Source of the DNA: Dryocosmus kuriphilus
Taxonomy: Eukaryota; Arthropoda; Insecta; Hymenoptera; Cynipidae
Length of the DNA stretch: 64,000 nucleotides
Assembly (NCBI GenBank): GCA_038277395.1
Contig: CM076195.1
Span: forward strand, 19,988,327 to 20,052,326
Direction: 5' to 3'
This document shows, one piece after another, positions 11,401 through 23,924 of the stretch. Within the stretch, counting starts at the first letter, position 1, and each line of letters opens with the position of its first letter. The notes beneath the pieces are model-generated. The model saw only the letters and a program-made list of their open reading frames with translations. It ran no database searches and had not been told where the DNA came from. The translations under genes were made by a program, and so were the position numbers.

Positions 11401-13493
11401 ATGCAACCGAAATTTTAACGTCGTACTCATCTAATCGTCAGTTGTCAAGTTTTTAATTTGGAAACGAAAGTCAAACGTTTTCCTAAAACGAGTGTCGGAT
11501 ACTGCCAAACTGCGAAACTGCCAAGAGACCTGGACATTGGTGCACCTTCCAAGTGCAAAAATTAATAAAGAAGAGTGGGAAAATTTTGATGACTAAGGAA
11601 ATAACTCGGGCGGCTTGAAGGAAAATAAAAATGAAGGAAGCTAGCCCATGTGACTTCAAAAATGCTGCGGTTGTTGCGAAGTTAAAGGTTAAAGAAAATA
11701 AGAAAGAGTATTAACATGATCGATCTACAAAAATGTATGGTCCATCGCTCAGCGGTAAAGGCATGGAAAATGTGTCTATTGCCGAAAAGGTGGGGGCGAG
11801 AATGAAAGGCATGGCACCTTGCACGTGTAAGATACATCCGCACGCAGGTCTTCTTTTACGCTGTTTCTCCTGTGCACGCGGCGCTCTCTTTTTCTCTTGT
11901 TCTGTCATAGATGTATATTTCTGCCCTTCTTATTTTAAACAAGAATCATTCACATACTAGCTCCCATTATGTAGTATACCGAGCACTCTGGGTGCTGATT
12001 CAGCAGTTTCCAGAATACTCGGTTCACGAATCTCTGAGCTATAGCAAAGTTTTTCATAAAATATATTACAAAATTTTATTAAGTTGTAAGGCTCGTAACA
12101 GAAGCTCCTACATTTCCACATGCTTTTCACGTGTTTTTTATTTCACGACTTTTTCTGTCAATGTGACGGTTTATTAGAATACGTCAGTTTGCCATTTTTC
12201 ATAAAATTGCCTTCCCACTTGAAGCAACATGAAGTTGTTTCCCTGGCATGGAAATGCTTTATCATTGATCTTCGAGTTATTAATTTTGTACTTTAGAATC
12301 AAATAACTGAATTAGAATCAAATAACTGAATTTGAACAAGAATGATGTTTGAATATTTATTAATGTTTAACGATTTACTTTCAAGAATCTAATTTAAGAA
12401 TTGTTCAATTTTAAACGAAGTTCGAAATTGTTTAATTTTGAACGCTTAAATTAAAAATATGTAATTTTGCCAGCTTCCAATTAGAAATAATATAATTTTC
12501 AAAGTTTCTAGAATAATTAAACATTGAAGGTTCACAATCTAAAATTCTTAGTATTTGTAAAGTGAAGATGAGAGTGCAGTTTCTTGTAGAAAAATCTTAG
12601 TTTATAGTAGTTTATAGTAGAAAAATCTATCCGATTTATCAAACATTACTTGAAAATGCATGATATGATGCCTATAAACATTTTTTAGCAAATTAAAAAT
12701 TTCTGTAATTTAAATTTAAAATTATAGTTTTAAATATTTAGTTCTGAGACATTTAATTTTTGAGGCCTTAAAACTATAATTGTTAAGCTTCAGAAGCTTA
12801 AATTCGAAAATATTTGTTTTTAAGTTTTTTAACTTTTTAATGCTCAATTAGGAACGTTACATATTTAAATTTACACTACCGTGGGAAATTTTCGGCACAG
12901 CTAGCGCGATCGCTATTAAAAATTACTGCTTACTTTGAAGCATGGCAGCTCGGCGAAAAAAAGAGATAGAGATTTAAAAGAAGGTTGATAATCTTATAAA
13001 ATTGCGCTTCTAATGAGCTTTTGTAGAGGTTTTTTTTAACTTATTAAAGAGGATATAATATCACGTTATAAGTTTTTTAAAAAAAATCAAGAATTTCTCA
13101 AATTTTGTACCTTTACGTTAACTCGTGGTATGATCTAAAAAGGTTATAACAAAAATCTAAAATTCATATCGCGTAATCCTTGGAGTCTTATCCTTAATTC
13201 AAGCTAATAAAACTTTTAAGAACTTGACGGGTTCCCGAGACATGACTAAAAATGTCCAAGCATATTTATATCGAAGTCAGCCGTCGATTATCGCTGTCAA
13301 CCAGTCTCGCGGCTTCCCTCGTTCGTTGAGGCAGGAACGAATAGGCATCTAATGGAGGTGGCTCTCACTGAGGGCCCTCTGAAAATTTTCATTATTTTAA
13401 TCTTTAATTTTTATTTAAAATTATTTTACGTGTTTAAAAATATTTAGTGTCATTTATAATTATGAAAAATACTTGAAATCCAATATTATCGCA
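11401..13493. other. Unassigned DNA
   Basis: AT-rich sequence with no supportable gene. A short direct repeat (agaatcaaataactgaatt, twice) lies near 12296-12335. Frames at 11711-12177 on both strands have no motif I recognise. Confidence 0.55.
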
Positions 13494-14104
13494 ATCTCAT
13501 CGCGCGCTTCGCGCGAAGTATGAGCGCGCCTACTGCGCGCGGTCTGGTGGTCGTCGCGCTTCGCGCTCCGATATATTAAGTCTCGCGCTTCGCGCTCAGA
13601 TGTTTTTGGTCCTTGCACATTGTGCTTGGTATTCATTACGTAGGTCTTAAAATTTCAAAACACCTACTTTTAATGAGATTATTAAATTTGAATTTTTTGT
13701 TAAAAATTACGAAAGAAATTATTTTACTTAAGGCTCTATCGACCTTAAGGAATACATTCTCATCATGACACTCGCGCTTCGCGCTCGACAATTAAATTTT
13801 TTTTAAACACATTGTAGATTGGTAAAGTTTTTTTGTGATTTTTCAAATTTTCACAATACAAGATTTCGATTCTTAAAAGTAAAACGATGAGTCTTATGGA
13901 TAAATTTTGTAGCTCTTTCCAAGGCGAACAATTCTGCTTGTTAATATTTTCTCATATCTTGCATAGTTTTGCTGAAAAGTGGTTTTCTTTGTATTTCATA
14001 ACATATTTCTCGAATAACTCAGGGGCTCTCAAAACGTGGAGATTTGATGAAAACTGTGGGGGTCAAATTTTACGTAAATCTAATACCTTCTCTGATGAGA
14101 ATGT
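13494..14104 (-). repeat. Dispersed repeat copy with GC-rich hairpins
   Basis: One edge carries repeated tcgcgcttcgcgct hairpin units (13501-13600, again at 13772). The other edge ends ctgatgagaatgt. Sections match, in inverted orientation, the DNA at about 51600-52037: the aaaacgatgagtctta/agctctttccaaggcgaacaattctgctt block and the ccttaaggaatacattctcatcatgacactcgcgcttcgcgctcg block. The right part (13950-14104) matches the 1.1-kb direct repeats inside the mariner insertion. It therefore looks like a shorter member of the same family. The mobility mechanism is unknown. Confidence 0.75.
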
Positions 14105-14603
14105 AAAAATCATTCTTTACGCAAAATATGTAATTTTGCCCCCCAAAACAGGTAATTTCCATTTTTGAAGGCATTTTTTTTTATTTTCTATGTATTTTCA
14201 ACTTTTTATTGTGACTTATTATCAACTATGAAGGAGTTAATAAAAGAAACACGTGTTTTGTTTTTCACAAGAATTCACCATTAAGTGAACTTGATGTTTA
14301 AAAACAAACAAATGTGCTTTAGTATGCTTCTTCTTTTGTCAAAAATATTAATCAAATCAAACTAGTTTTGCTAGTTTAGTAGCGTAAATTACTTCATTTG
14401 AAAAAAAATCTCTGTTATAGAAAATTTTGATATTTACAATTTGAAAAAAACACATTTCCATGAACTTATTTTTCTTATTGATGTCTTTTTAGAGCATACG
14501 AGTAGATGCACAAAATGGTTTAATAAAAGCATTTAAATACAAAATACAAATACCCTTTTCTGTTTTCCATTTCAAATGCTGCAAATAAAATATAGTTTCT
14601 TCG

Positions 14604-15851
14604 AGTAGATGAGCAAGGGGGTTTCTGAGCCCAAATTCCTGTTACGGACAGTTACCGACATCGAGAGCTAAAGCGGTTCAAGTCCGCGCTAAGCACCTAG
14701 CCGGTGTGACGTCAGTAAATAAATAATACGCGATTGTTAAAACATGAATTTTGCATAAACAAATCTCTCCCTCCCCTCTCTCTCTTTCTCTTATGCCACG
14801 TGTCAAGAGGATATAATAAAGTAATTATGTGACAAGAATTTGACAGCGCATGTGTAAGAGATGGAATGAGGCATTACTAATTGATATAATTTATTGCTTC
14901 CGTAATGCGTTAAAATAAAATTTAAAAGTAGGTCACGAGTCTAATAAGATTAAAAAGGAATCTTTGTTCTATAAAGCATAGGGAGAATTATTGAGGAATT
15001 TATATCATTAAAAATACTCGTGAAGAGTATGACTCATTCTTATGGAATGTGTTTATCGCGCAAGCTGCGAACGTGTCTACACATGTCTAACTTGATTATA
15101 AAGAAGCCCTTTGTTCTATAAAACATATCATGAAAATATAATATAGTAATTATGTGACTAGAATTTGACAGCGCACGTGTAAGAGATGGAATGAGGCATT
15201 ACTAATTGATATAATTTATTGCTTCCGTAATGCGTTAAAATAAAATTTAAAAGTAGGCCACAATCTGATCTGATTACGAAGGAATCTTTGTTCTATAAAA
15301 CATAGGGAGACTTATTGAAGAATGTATGCCATTAAAAGTATCCGATTTCTGTAACATATAGTTATGGAATGTGTTTATACGTAAGCTAATCGACATGATT
15401 TATTACTTCCCTAATATAATATCCGATTTCTGTAACGCATATAGTTATGGAATGTGTTTTATATATAAGCTAATCGACATGATTTATTACTTCCCTAATA
15501 TATTTTTCCAAGAAATTTGTCAGTTCTTAGAAATTACGTCATCTTCTAAGAATTATGGAATGTGTTTATACATAAGCTAATCGAAATGCTTTATTACTTC
15601 CCTAATATAATATCCGATTTCTGTAACGCATATAGTTATGGAATGTGTATATATAAGCTAATCGACATGATTTATTACTTCCCTAATATATTTTTCCAAG
15701 AAATTTGTCAGTTCTTAGAAATTACGTCATCTTCTAAGAATTTTGTAATTGCGCATTACATTCCAAGCGTGTCTAAGCATGATGCTTATAATCTAGAAGC
15801 TTCTAGAACTATAAGATAAAGAAGGTGATATTAATAGACAAGGATAGTACC
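14604..15851 (+). repeat. Polinton left terminal inverted repeat
   Basis: It matches, inverted, 29956-30794 from the AGTAGATG end to an inner edge at ggatagtacc. The left repeat is about 400 bases longer, because the stretch from about 14806 to 15345 has no counterpart on the right. It includes CT-rich microsatellite DNA (14765-14795) and the gtaattatgtgac...aatttaaaagtagg unit twice, 325 bases apart (14821 and 15146). Nested repeats at 15340-15720 are built on ttatggaatgtgt and aagctaatcgacatgatttattacttccctaatat. Confidence 0.92.
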
Positions 15852-15940
15852 AAAAAATATGTTGTCAGCTTCCAGCAAGCAAGCAAATATCAGGATTAGA
15901 ACCAACAAGCGTGATGTGCTTGCAAACCACACGGCCGCTA

Positions 15941-15948
15941 TATATAAG
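15941..15948 (+). promoter_or_regulatory. TATA-like box upstream of polB
   Basis: TATATAAG lies about 290 bases before the first polB ATG at 16241. The same octamer precedes other genes of this element: 23513-23520 minus, 24778-24785 plus and 29933-29940 minus. It could be a shared core promoter. The caveat is that TATATAAG also occurs repeatedly in the minisatellite of the terminal repeats. Confidence 0.45.
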
Positions 15949-16240
15949 GAGAACTTTCTTGTGTTCCTCAGTTGCAAATAAATCTTTGAGCTAGCAACAA
16001 TTAATGTGAAATTGAAACACACAATACATATTTACTCTCCTACTGTTCCAGTGATTATTATTATTAAACAGTGAACATTTTAAAATAAATTCCACAAGAG
16101 ACAATAACAACAAAGTGAAATTTAAAATAGACAATTATTGTGTAATCTTTGTGATCTGGTGAAATTGAAAAAGACAATTTTTTTCACTTGTGTACACAAG
16201 ATTAGCAATCAGTGAACATTTTAATTAAAATATTTTTTAA

Positions 16241-19200
16241 ATGAATTCCAACCAATGTAAGAGACTTGTTCAATTGACGGACGAGGCATATGAACTCTTG
16301 CAAGAAGATGCTACATTCGAGGAAATTAACTTCTGGATTCAGGCGGCACCCAGAACATCCGGCTGCTAAATAAAATTTTGAGAAGAGGAAAAAACCTTTC
16401 TCTAGGTGAAAAAAACAAGATTCTAGCTATGACTGGAATTATGAAAGCAAGGAACAGGAAATTAAAAAAATTGCAGAGAAGAAGATCAGGAATCAACGAA
16501 GCTGATGACAAGGAAAAAATCAGGTGGGAAGATATGGAGACAGCATTTAAAGCTCGAATTCGAACAGGTTTGATAATCAATTTAATCCACAAGGATCTGA
16601 ATAGCTTTCTAGGTAACGCAAAGAAAATGATTAATGCTAGAATAAAGAACACACTAAAAATTATGGGGGGTTTAAAAGTCAATGTAATTTTAGCTGCAAA
16701 GTTCAGCACATTAGAAGAGGGTAGGGAAATAGAGGAAATTAAATTCTTTAATACTAAAAATGAGGCTATTCTCGAATTTACAGATATTGGGGAATGGTTC
16801 GAAAGGAGTGTGAGAGAGAAACTGTTAGTTAAAGTTGAAGAGTTTCAGCAAAAAAAATCTAATTGGAGGTTAAAAGAAATTATTAATTTAAACGTAAATT
16901 TTAATAAATATACACCCCTTTCAGCAGGATTCTCAACTTATATACAATTACCAAAATTTATAAAGGATAAAAGAGCAGTGGTAAATATTCAAAATAATGA
17001 TCAGTTTTGTTTTCTATGGTCAGTAATAGCTGCTCTGTAGCCAGCTAAAGTTCATCCTTATCGCACTTGTTCTTATCCACATTGCAACAGTAAAAATTTA
17101 AAGTATGATGAAATCAAATTTCCACTTACTTTACACGATATTAGAAAATTTGAGAAATTAAATAATTTAAGTATAAACGTTTATGGTGTAGAATCCTATG
17201 AAAATTGTAAGAAGGAAGAAATTGTTCCGCTATATTTAAGTCAATTTAAATCTGACAAGCCAACAATTCACCTTCTTATGATTGAAAATACAGAAATTGA
17301 TTTAGATGATGAGGATGATATTGATGATAATGATATTGATCTTACCACATGTAATACAGTTTACCATTTCGCATGGATCAAAGATTTATCTAGATTAGTA
17401 AAAACCCAAGTTACAAAATCACGTTGTCGAACCTGCTTCTGTGACAGATGTTTATGTCATTTTAAATTTGAAAAATCTTTTAATAATCATAAACTGGGCT
17501 GCGAGAATATGAATAAATGTAGAGCAATAATGCCAAGTGAAAAAAACAGAATATTAAAATTTAAAAATTATAGATATAAAGAAAAAGTTCCATTTTTTAT
17601 TTACGCTGATATTGAGTGTTTATTAGAAAAAAATTTAAACATACAATCACCCAATTATCAAAAACATGTACCAACAAGTGTAGCATTTTATTTACAATGT
17701 AATTATGATGACTCATTGTCTGAGCTTACAGTTCATCGAGGGGAAGATTGTATAAAATGGTTTATGACAGATTTAAAACGAGTGTCTGATGAAGTAGATT
17801 CTCGTATAAAAAATATTATCCCAATGGACACTTTAACATTGCAACAAGAGCGAGAATTCCAAACGGCAAAAAATTGTCACATTTGTGAAAAACCTTTTTC
17901 AAATGATGGTGAAATTAAACATCGCGATCATGATCATTTCACTGGTAAATATCGCGGTGCAAGTCATCCGGGTTGTAATATTAACTATAAAGACTCACAT
18001 ATGATTCCTGTAGTTTTACACAACTTGCCTGGATATGATGCACATTTTATTATAAAAGACTTAGCTACAAGTTTCGAAGGTGGCATTCAATTATTACCGA
18101 TTAACAAAGAAAAATATATATCTTTTACAAAACATGTGGAAGGCACAAATGTAAAGCTTCGATTTATTGACTCTTTTAGATGTATGCCTAGTAGTCTTGA
18201 AAAGTTGGCATCATACCTAAATAATGATGAGAATAAAATTACAAGAAAATACTGCAAAAATAATGACGAATTTAATTTATTGACAAGAAAAGGGGTTTTT
18301 CCTTATGATTATATTGACTGTTGGCAAAAATTGCAGGAAAAACAATTACCGCCGAGAGAAGCTTTTTATTCCAAATTAAATGATTCCGATATTTCAGAAC
18401 AGGATTATCAACATGCCTGTAAAGTATGGGAAACATTTAATTTGAAAACTTTGGGCGAATACTCTGACTTATATTTAAAAACAGATGTTTTACTTTTGGC
18501 TGATATTTTTCAAAATTTTAGAAAAACTTGTTTTTCCACATACAACTTAGATCCATTACACTATTACACAGCACCGGGACTCGCTTTTGATGCAATGTTA
18601 AAATATAGCGGCATTGAGCTTGAATTGTTTACTGAGGTAGAAAAGCTGTTATTTATTGAAAAAGGAATTCGAGGCGGGGTTTCCCAATGCTCAAACAGAC
18701 ATCCCAAAGCCAACAATAGATTTATGGGCTCAGATTTTAATCCAAATGAACCAGAATCTTATATTATGTATTTTGATATTAACAATCAATATGGCGCGGC
18801 TGTGAGTGAATTTTTACCGTATAAAGATTTTGAGTGGTTGGTTGAAAATTTTGAAAATGAACCAAACTTGTTCAACATTCCTGATGATTCACCAGAAGGT
18901 TATATTTTAGAGGTAGATCTAGAATATCCCAAGGAGCTCCATGATTTACATAAAGACTTACCTTTATGTCCAGAACACTTCATACCTCCCATCCTAAAAT
19001 CCATAACACCAAAGTTAGTACCAAATTTGCTACCAAAGAAAAATTATGTCATTCATTATAGAAATTTGAAACTGTATTTATCATTGGGAATGAAGCTGAC
19101 AAAAATCCATAGAGTACTGCAATTTAAACAAAAACCCTGGTTAAAAGATTACATTGACTTAAATACAAACTGTAGGAAAGCATCAAAAAATGAATTTGAG

Positions 19201-20036
19201 AAAAATTTTTATAAATTAATGAACAATTCTGTTTTTGGTAAAACAATGGAAAATGTGAGAAATCACAAAGATGTAAGGCTTGTAACAAAATGGGAGGGGA
19301 GGTATGGAGCGAAAAATTTAATCGCTAAACCCAATTTCCATAGCTGCACCATATTCGGCGAAGAAATGGTTATCATTGAAATGGATAAAACAAAAATTAA
19401 TTTCAATAAATCAATACAGGATTCACGATTCTTGATCTATCAAAAATAATAATTTATGATTTACACTATAATTACATTCAGAACACGTTTGGTAATGATG
19501 CAAAATTATTGTATACAGACACAGATAGTTTAATATATCAATTCGCCGTACCCAACGTTTACGATTATATTAAAAGAGATTCACACAAATTTGACACTTC
19601 GGACTATTCGCCAAATAATGTTTACGGAATACGCCTTCTAAATAAAAAAGTATTGGGCTTGATGAAGGATGAACTTAATGGGAAAATAATAACAGAATTT
19701 GTTGGTTTGAGAGCAAAATTATATGCATACAAAGTTTTGGGTGAAGAGGGGGAGAAAAAGAAAGCTAAAGGGGTAAAAGGTTCTACTTTAAGAACAATAA
19801 CATTCGAGGACTATAAGCACTCTCTCATATCTTGCCAAACCCTGATCCGAACTCAAAATCTAATCCGAAGTAGAAAACATGAAGTGCAATCTATTAAACA
19901 GGACAAGATTGCACTTAGTTGGTATGATGATAAGCGTATTCTTATCCCCCGTCAAACTGGGACTCTTCCATGGGGTTATAAAAATAAAACGTACGAACCC
20001 ATGGAAGTGGACGATAATGTACAAATAAATATATAG
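16241..20036 (+). pseudogene. polB: Protein-primed family B DNA polymerase of the Polinton
   Basis: The enzyme would replicate the element from its termini. Motifs in order are an N-terminal region ending IQNNDQFCFLW, an exonuclease motif IYADIE, a zinc-binding insert C-x2-C with HRDHDH..GKYRGASH, polymerase motif A DINNQYG, motif B LMNNSVFG, and motif C YTDTDSL at about 19514. The first ATG is at 16241. Lesions are a frameshift near 16340, an in-frame TAG at 17038-17040, and a frameshift around 19430-19445 just before motif C. The coding span of about 3.8 kb fits a polymerase of roughly 1,200-1,260 residues. Neighbours are the left terminal repeat upstream and the oppositely oriented structural genes downstream. 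The catalytic residues visible are conserved, so the decay looks fairly recent. An earlier 43-codon frame at 16241-16369 is taken here as the shifted N terminus. Confidence 0.93.
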
Positions 20037-20775
20037 TTTTTGTATTATAATAAATAATGTAAAATATATGTATTATAAAAATTGTATAGACACATTTGAG
20101 ACACTGAGGTTCTTATTGTATTATATTTAATTATTATTATAAGGCGGCAAGTGAAGCGAAGAAAGCGCTGTGGGTGTGTGTGTATGTGATGTAAATATAG
20201 GAGTGGAAGAATGAGAGTTGAATTCATATGTATGTAAAGTAGGCAAAAATAGAATTTTGTAAAAAATACAATCAGTTTGAAAATAAAAAATGAAAAAGAT
20301 TATTATTATTATTAAAATTAAAATTGCTGTCTTCTTTATTTAATGCAACCTGAAAATCATTTCAAATAAACTCTTCGGCTTTAATTCCAATTCATCTGCC
20401 TAAAAGTTCAATGCATGACATTCTTTCCTTAGCACAGCAATCAGATGTAACCTGATCCATTTCTAATATCACGCTCCCCAGTGTCGACTAGTTGAGAGAG
20501 AAGTCAAGGCTTTTTTCTTAAGAGAAACAACGCTGTTTCTTGACCTACATCAACTTGCATATTTTACTACTACTGCTGCTATTATTATTATAATGGGAAG
20601 AAAAGAAACTCGATAAAAGAAGAAGACTAATTTTGTTTCAATTTCTTTTTATTTAATAAAATATTATTACATTATTCTTTTTTAAAAAAAAGTAAGTATT
20701 CTATAATTAAGCATATATATATATATATATGATTTTCTTATCTCTATAACTTAAAGCTATTCTAGAAAAACTTCT
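20037..20775. other. Convergent intergenic spacer of the Polinton
   Basis: AT-rich, noncoding DNA between the 3' ends of polB (plus) and the 168-codon gene (minus). It holds att trinucleotide runs (20298-20313), an (AT)n run near 20716-20731, and AATAAA-like hexamers on both strands near 20048-20054 and 20655 that may serve as polyadenylation signals. No gene is seen. Confidence 0.6.
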
Positions 20776-21282
20776 CTAAGACATCCAGTTTTTCAACAAG
20801 ATTACATTTTCAATTGCACAATTAAAATAACTTTTCTTATACATATGATGATGATGTGTACATTCAATATCCTTAATTAAAAATATTTCACGCAATACAC
20901 GTAGCGATGGGCAGTTCAAATCATGCATATCAACAATTTCAGTTGACATTTTTACAAATTGTTTCAGCCAATTCTTTTTCTCTAATCCTTTAACATAAAT
21001 TTTTGTTGCATCTTTCAAAACGTTCTCGAGGATTACAGGCATTAAAGTATATGGCAAATTACCAGAATTCCAGGGTATTCCATGATAATTGTACTCTACC
21101 CAAATGTTCATAGACTTATATTCTAATGGGACGCAGTTCCACTTGCAAGGTGATTGAAAGAGAAAAGTATATGGTTTTGTGACAGCACCATTATTATCAT
21201 TGATTGGTAATATAGCCAATTCTTTCAATACAAATTTGTTTACAGGTAACTTGAAACCCTGCAGGTCCACCACGTACTCCAT
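20776..21282 (-). CDS. Conserved Polinton protein of unknown function, 168 aa
   Basis: One intact frame from an ATG at 21282 (MEYVVDLQGF). I recognise the type from insect Polinton-like elements and scattered insect genes but know no function. Visible features are an N-terminal VDLQGFKLP.NKFVLKELA pattern with acidic residues, a mid-protein W.SGNLPYTLM, a KGLEKKNWL stretch, and a C-terminal CPSLRVL plus THHHH and NCAIENV pattern of Cys and His. The D-x-Q and K-E arrangement near the start is loosely like an RNase H-fold nuclease, but that is a guess. The stop lies 30 bases before the capsid gene ends, and both read leftwards, so it probably sits at the 3' end of the late transcription unit. 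It is one of the few intact frames in this copy. Confidence 0.7.
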   Translation of the reverse strand: MEYVVDLQGFKLPVNKFVLKELAILPINDNNGAVTKPYTFLFQSPCKWNCVPLEYKSMNIWVEYNYHGIPWNSGNLPYTLMPVILENVLKDATKIYVKGLEKKNWLKQFVKMSTEIVDMHDLNCPSLRVLREIFLIKDIECTHHHHMYKKSYFNCAIENVILLKNWMS

Positions 21283-21312
21283 AATGAATTCAACTAAACT
21301 ATTTCAGCCTAG

Positions 21313-22546
21313 TTACAGTTTTTGTACCAATTTTTTCACACTACCACTTATTGGTTTATATTCAATTATACGATCATGTAAAATTAAGCAATATACTGAA
21401 GTTTGAGCCGGAAAATTTTCACTAGTTTGAAATTCTATACGAACATCAACTGGTCCATATTTCAGTGACTCATTTTGTTTAGAACAATCAATAACAATTA
21501 GAGGCGCATGCTCTATAAATTCCCCTCTCGATAACAATGGTTGCGATTCCTTGCTATAGTAATTAGCTTGAAAGTTTGTGTACATTTCGTAAAGTAGAGC
21601 ATACTGATTTTTATTAATATTGAAATTTAAATTACCATAAGGATAACACTGATCGTTCAAAAATAGTTTTGCATTAGTTAGATTGCAATGATCAAAGTGA
21701 CTAGAGTTTATATTAGTATTATTTTTTCTATTTGTTTGGAAACCTAGTATAACAAATCTCGGTTTTTTTCCAATTGTGCTGATGTTTTTACAGTCCAAAC
21801 ATGGTTTGAAGTAGTTGGAAGTAGAGGATATTTATACAATTCCCAAGATCGAAAACTGATTGGAATAAACGGATCTTTTCAATGTATTTTAGCAACTGAA
21901 ATTTTCGTGAATCTGATAATCTAAGGCTCGGTAATAGCCACTCAACTTTATTAATTTCAATTTTATACTGCTCATTGGGAGCTGTTTGCAAGATGGCATT
22001 TGCATCAGTTTTTGATCTTGTTAAAATAAGTTCATGTTTAGCATTGACAATGACTTTGTGATAATCTTCAGCAAAGCCAAAGATCATGCAAAGAGGTACA
22101 GATACATCAAAATAACCTGTAGCGTTGGTTAATAATTGGTCATTATTATTTATTTCAAGCCAACCAGTATTTTCAATGTAACGTGATTGGCTGGGATTTA
22201 AAGATATATAATTTTTCATGAGGCTAGTGAGCCCAACATTTTTGTTTCTATCAATTTCTATTGCGTTGATTTCATATCTTGCTTCTTCAAACAAATGACA
22301 GATGGCATTAGAAACTAACACTGTAGTAGTCACTGGTGTTCCATCAACCCTCACCAATCTTCCGTGTACGTGAAGTGAACTTTTGCTTGGTAGGAGACAG
22401 TGATCTTGGTTTTGCACAGCAATTCGAATTTCATCACTGTTATTGAAAGTTGATGAGGCATAAGGCTGATGTGCATGGACTTCACAGTGAGCAATTGATT
22501 CATCAAAGAGGATTGGTGTTTGAATGTTTAAAATTCCCCCTTCCAT
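21313..22546 (-). pseudogene. Major capsid protein (double jelly-roll), frameshifted
   Basis: Two overlapping minus-strand frames, 22546 to about 21840 and 21798 to 21313, together span about 410 codons, close to the usual size of Polinton major capsid proteins. The likely start is the ATG at 22546 (MEGGILNIQ). The first part contains SIAHCEVHAHQPY and LLPSKSSLHVHGRL. The second ends ILHDRIIEYKPISGSV, a typical C-terminal pattern of this family. A frameshift between about 21790 and 21860 separates them. The role would be forming the pseudo-hexameric capsomers. A 71-codon frame just upstream (22503-22718) overlaps in another phase; it could be a lost N-terminal extension but has no motif. A TATAATAAAG-like box lies near 22727-22736. 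Confidence 0.8.
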
Positions 22547-22778
22547 AGCAAACAATTAAACGTCGATAAACAAAAATACAAACGCAGGTGCAAAAAATTT
22601 CGAATTTATTTATTCTCGTCTTCGTTTTCTGACTTCCAGGCCTTGATGTTTCAGGAATAGCACGTTTTGAGGTGTTAGCCCTTTGATTGCTCTTTGTTGA
22701 CTGATCAGCTTGTGACATGGTGCTGCTTTATTATAGCCAAAAAACCAACCTTCTTATTGAAAACAATACCCATTATTA

Positions 22779-23467
22779 TTATTTCAGAGACTTGATGTGT
22801 AATCTAATTGTTATAACTTCTCCACGAAAATTAACCAAATGTCCGTCTTGATGAACTATACGGAGCTGTATATGATCTATTTACTGTACAGCGACTGGTA
22901 AGTAAATGACATGAGAAGGTACTTCCACTATCTTATAACCAGGTGGCACTACAGGAAAAAATTCGTGAATAGTATGTACTTTTTGTCCATTAATATTGCA
23001 CCTGTAGTTATACTGCACTCAACTCTGAGAGCATTCACTTTTATGATTGATACTGGTTGATCAGATTTATGAAGCTTTTTAGCTTCTAGTCTGCGTGGAG
23101 AAAATCCCAGCAAACGACCAATAGAATCTTCAGATTCAAAATTTATATCTCGATTGCAATAAATTTCACTTTTCAGAGTATTATTATTTGGTTTGATGTG
23201 AATTTCAATACCTACAGTTGCTAAAACATTCTGCAGATAGCGCTGTATGTCATTTATCTCATAACTACCCGTAGGTATAGCGTACTCTTTATTATTCACA
23301 TAAAATTTATTTTGACCAACATCCACGTGTGGAATTGAATTAAAGGTTAGAAATTCAACAAGACCGAGCGCATAACTTTTGTAAGGAGACAATTCAATCG
23401 GTGGAAAATAGTTCGTCTCCAGAATTGAAGAAGTTCCCGATAATGTTAGTGTCAATGAATCATCCAT
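22779..23467 (-). pseudogene. Penton-like minor capsid protein (single jelly-roll)
   Basis: It starts at the ATG at 23467 (MDDSLTLTLSG) and reads for about 155 codons (YFPPIELSPYKSYALGLVEF, then GRLLGFSPRRL). It then shifts frame near 23000, is cut by a TAA at 22881-22883 and ends at 22779. The C-terminal part in the new frame contains HEFFPVVPPGYKIVEVPSHV and LVNFRGEVITIRLHIKSL. The size of about 229 codons and the position between capsid and protease fit the Polinton minor capsid protein at the five-fold vertices. A TATATAAG box at 23513-23520 lies 46 bases before the start. Broken by one frameshift and one stop. Confidence 0.75.
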
Positions 23468-23506
23468 GTTGATGGCTAGCCTTACACTGACTTGATATTA
23501 CATATT

Positions 23507-23924
23507 TCAACACTTATATAGATTATACATACTTTTAGATTTTAATTGATTACACAGAAATTGTAAACATAAATGACCACAAACGAATGTATCATAATTT
23601 TGATATCTGTTATAATTATACTTTATGCTACCAACACCGAGGTACTTAAAGAGATCCAAAAGTGGTCGAAGATTACCAAAGCTATCAAAATAAATTACTT
23701 TATTGTTAATCTTTTTATAGGCACACCAGTGTGTTCCTGGTCATTTTCTATCATCAAGGTTAACAATAGCACTTTCATATTCACGTGATCCACCTTCTGG
23801 CAATCCATTTCGCATAAAAAAACCTCGAAAATGTGGTATTTTTTAAAGATTTCGCGAATTTAAGTAAATCTGCATCAGTCAATGCTCGATGAGGTAGCTT
23901 CACTTTAAGTTTTTTGACTTGCAT
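23507..23924 (-). pseudogene. Adenain-like cysteine protease (PRO)
   Basis: Read on the minus strand from an ATG at 23924 that overlaps the end of the upstream core gene by 25 bases. In order are LPHRALTDADLLKFAKSL, a frameshift near 23835, FFMRNGLPEGG, an in-frame TGA near 23747, then GTHWCAYKK, YFDSFGNLRP and, near the end, CGHLCLQFL. HW, the downstream D in YFDSFG and the late Cys in VCGHLC match the His-Asp-Cys layout of the adenovirus protease family, whose job is to cleave capsid precursors during maturation. About 139 codons is short but within the range for Polinton PRO. It is easily missed because no single frame is long. The plus-strand frame at 23573-23788 is its shadow. Confidence 0.78.

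Noticed and set aside
14510..14603. Extension of the Polinton TIR beyond AGTAGATG
   Set aside because: DNA outside both ends shares words (ataaaagcattt, aaatacaaaa), but AT-rich chance similarity is likely, and the second Polinton begins exactly at AGTAGATG.
16326..16709. 127-aa minus-strand hydrophobic frame
   Set aside because: Antisense shadow of the polB N-terminal region.
23573..23788. Plus-strand 71-aa frame
   Set aside because: It is the shadow of the protease gene on the minus strand.
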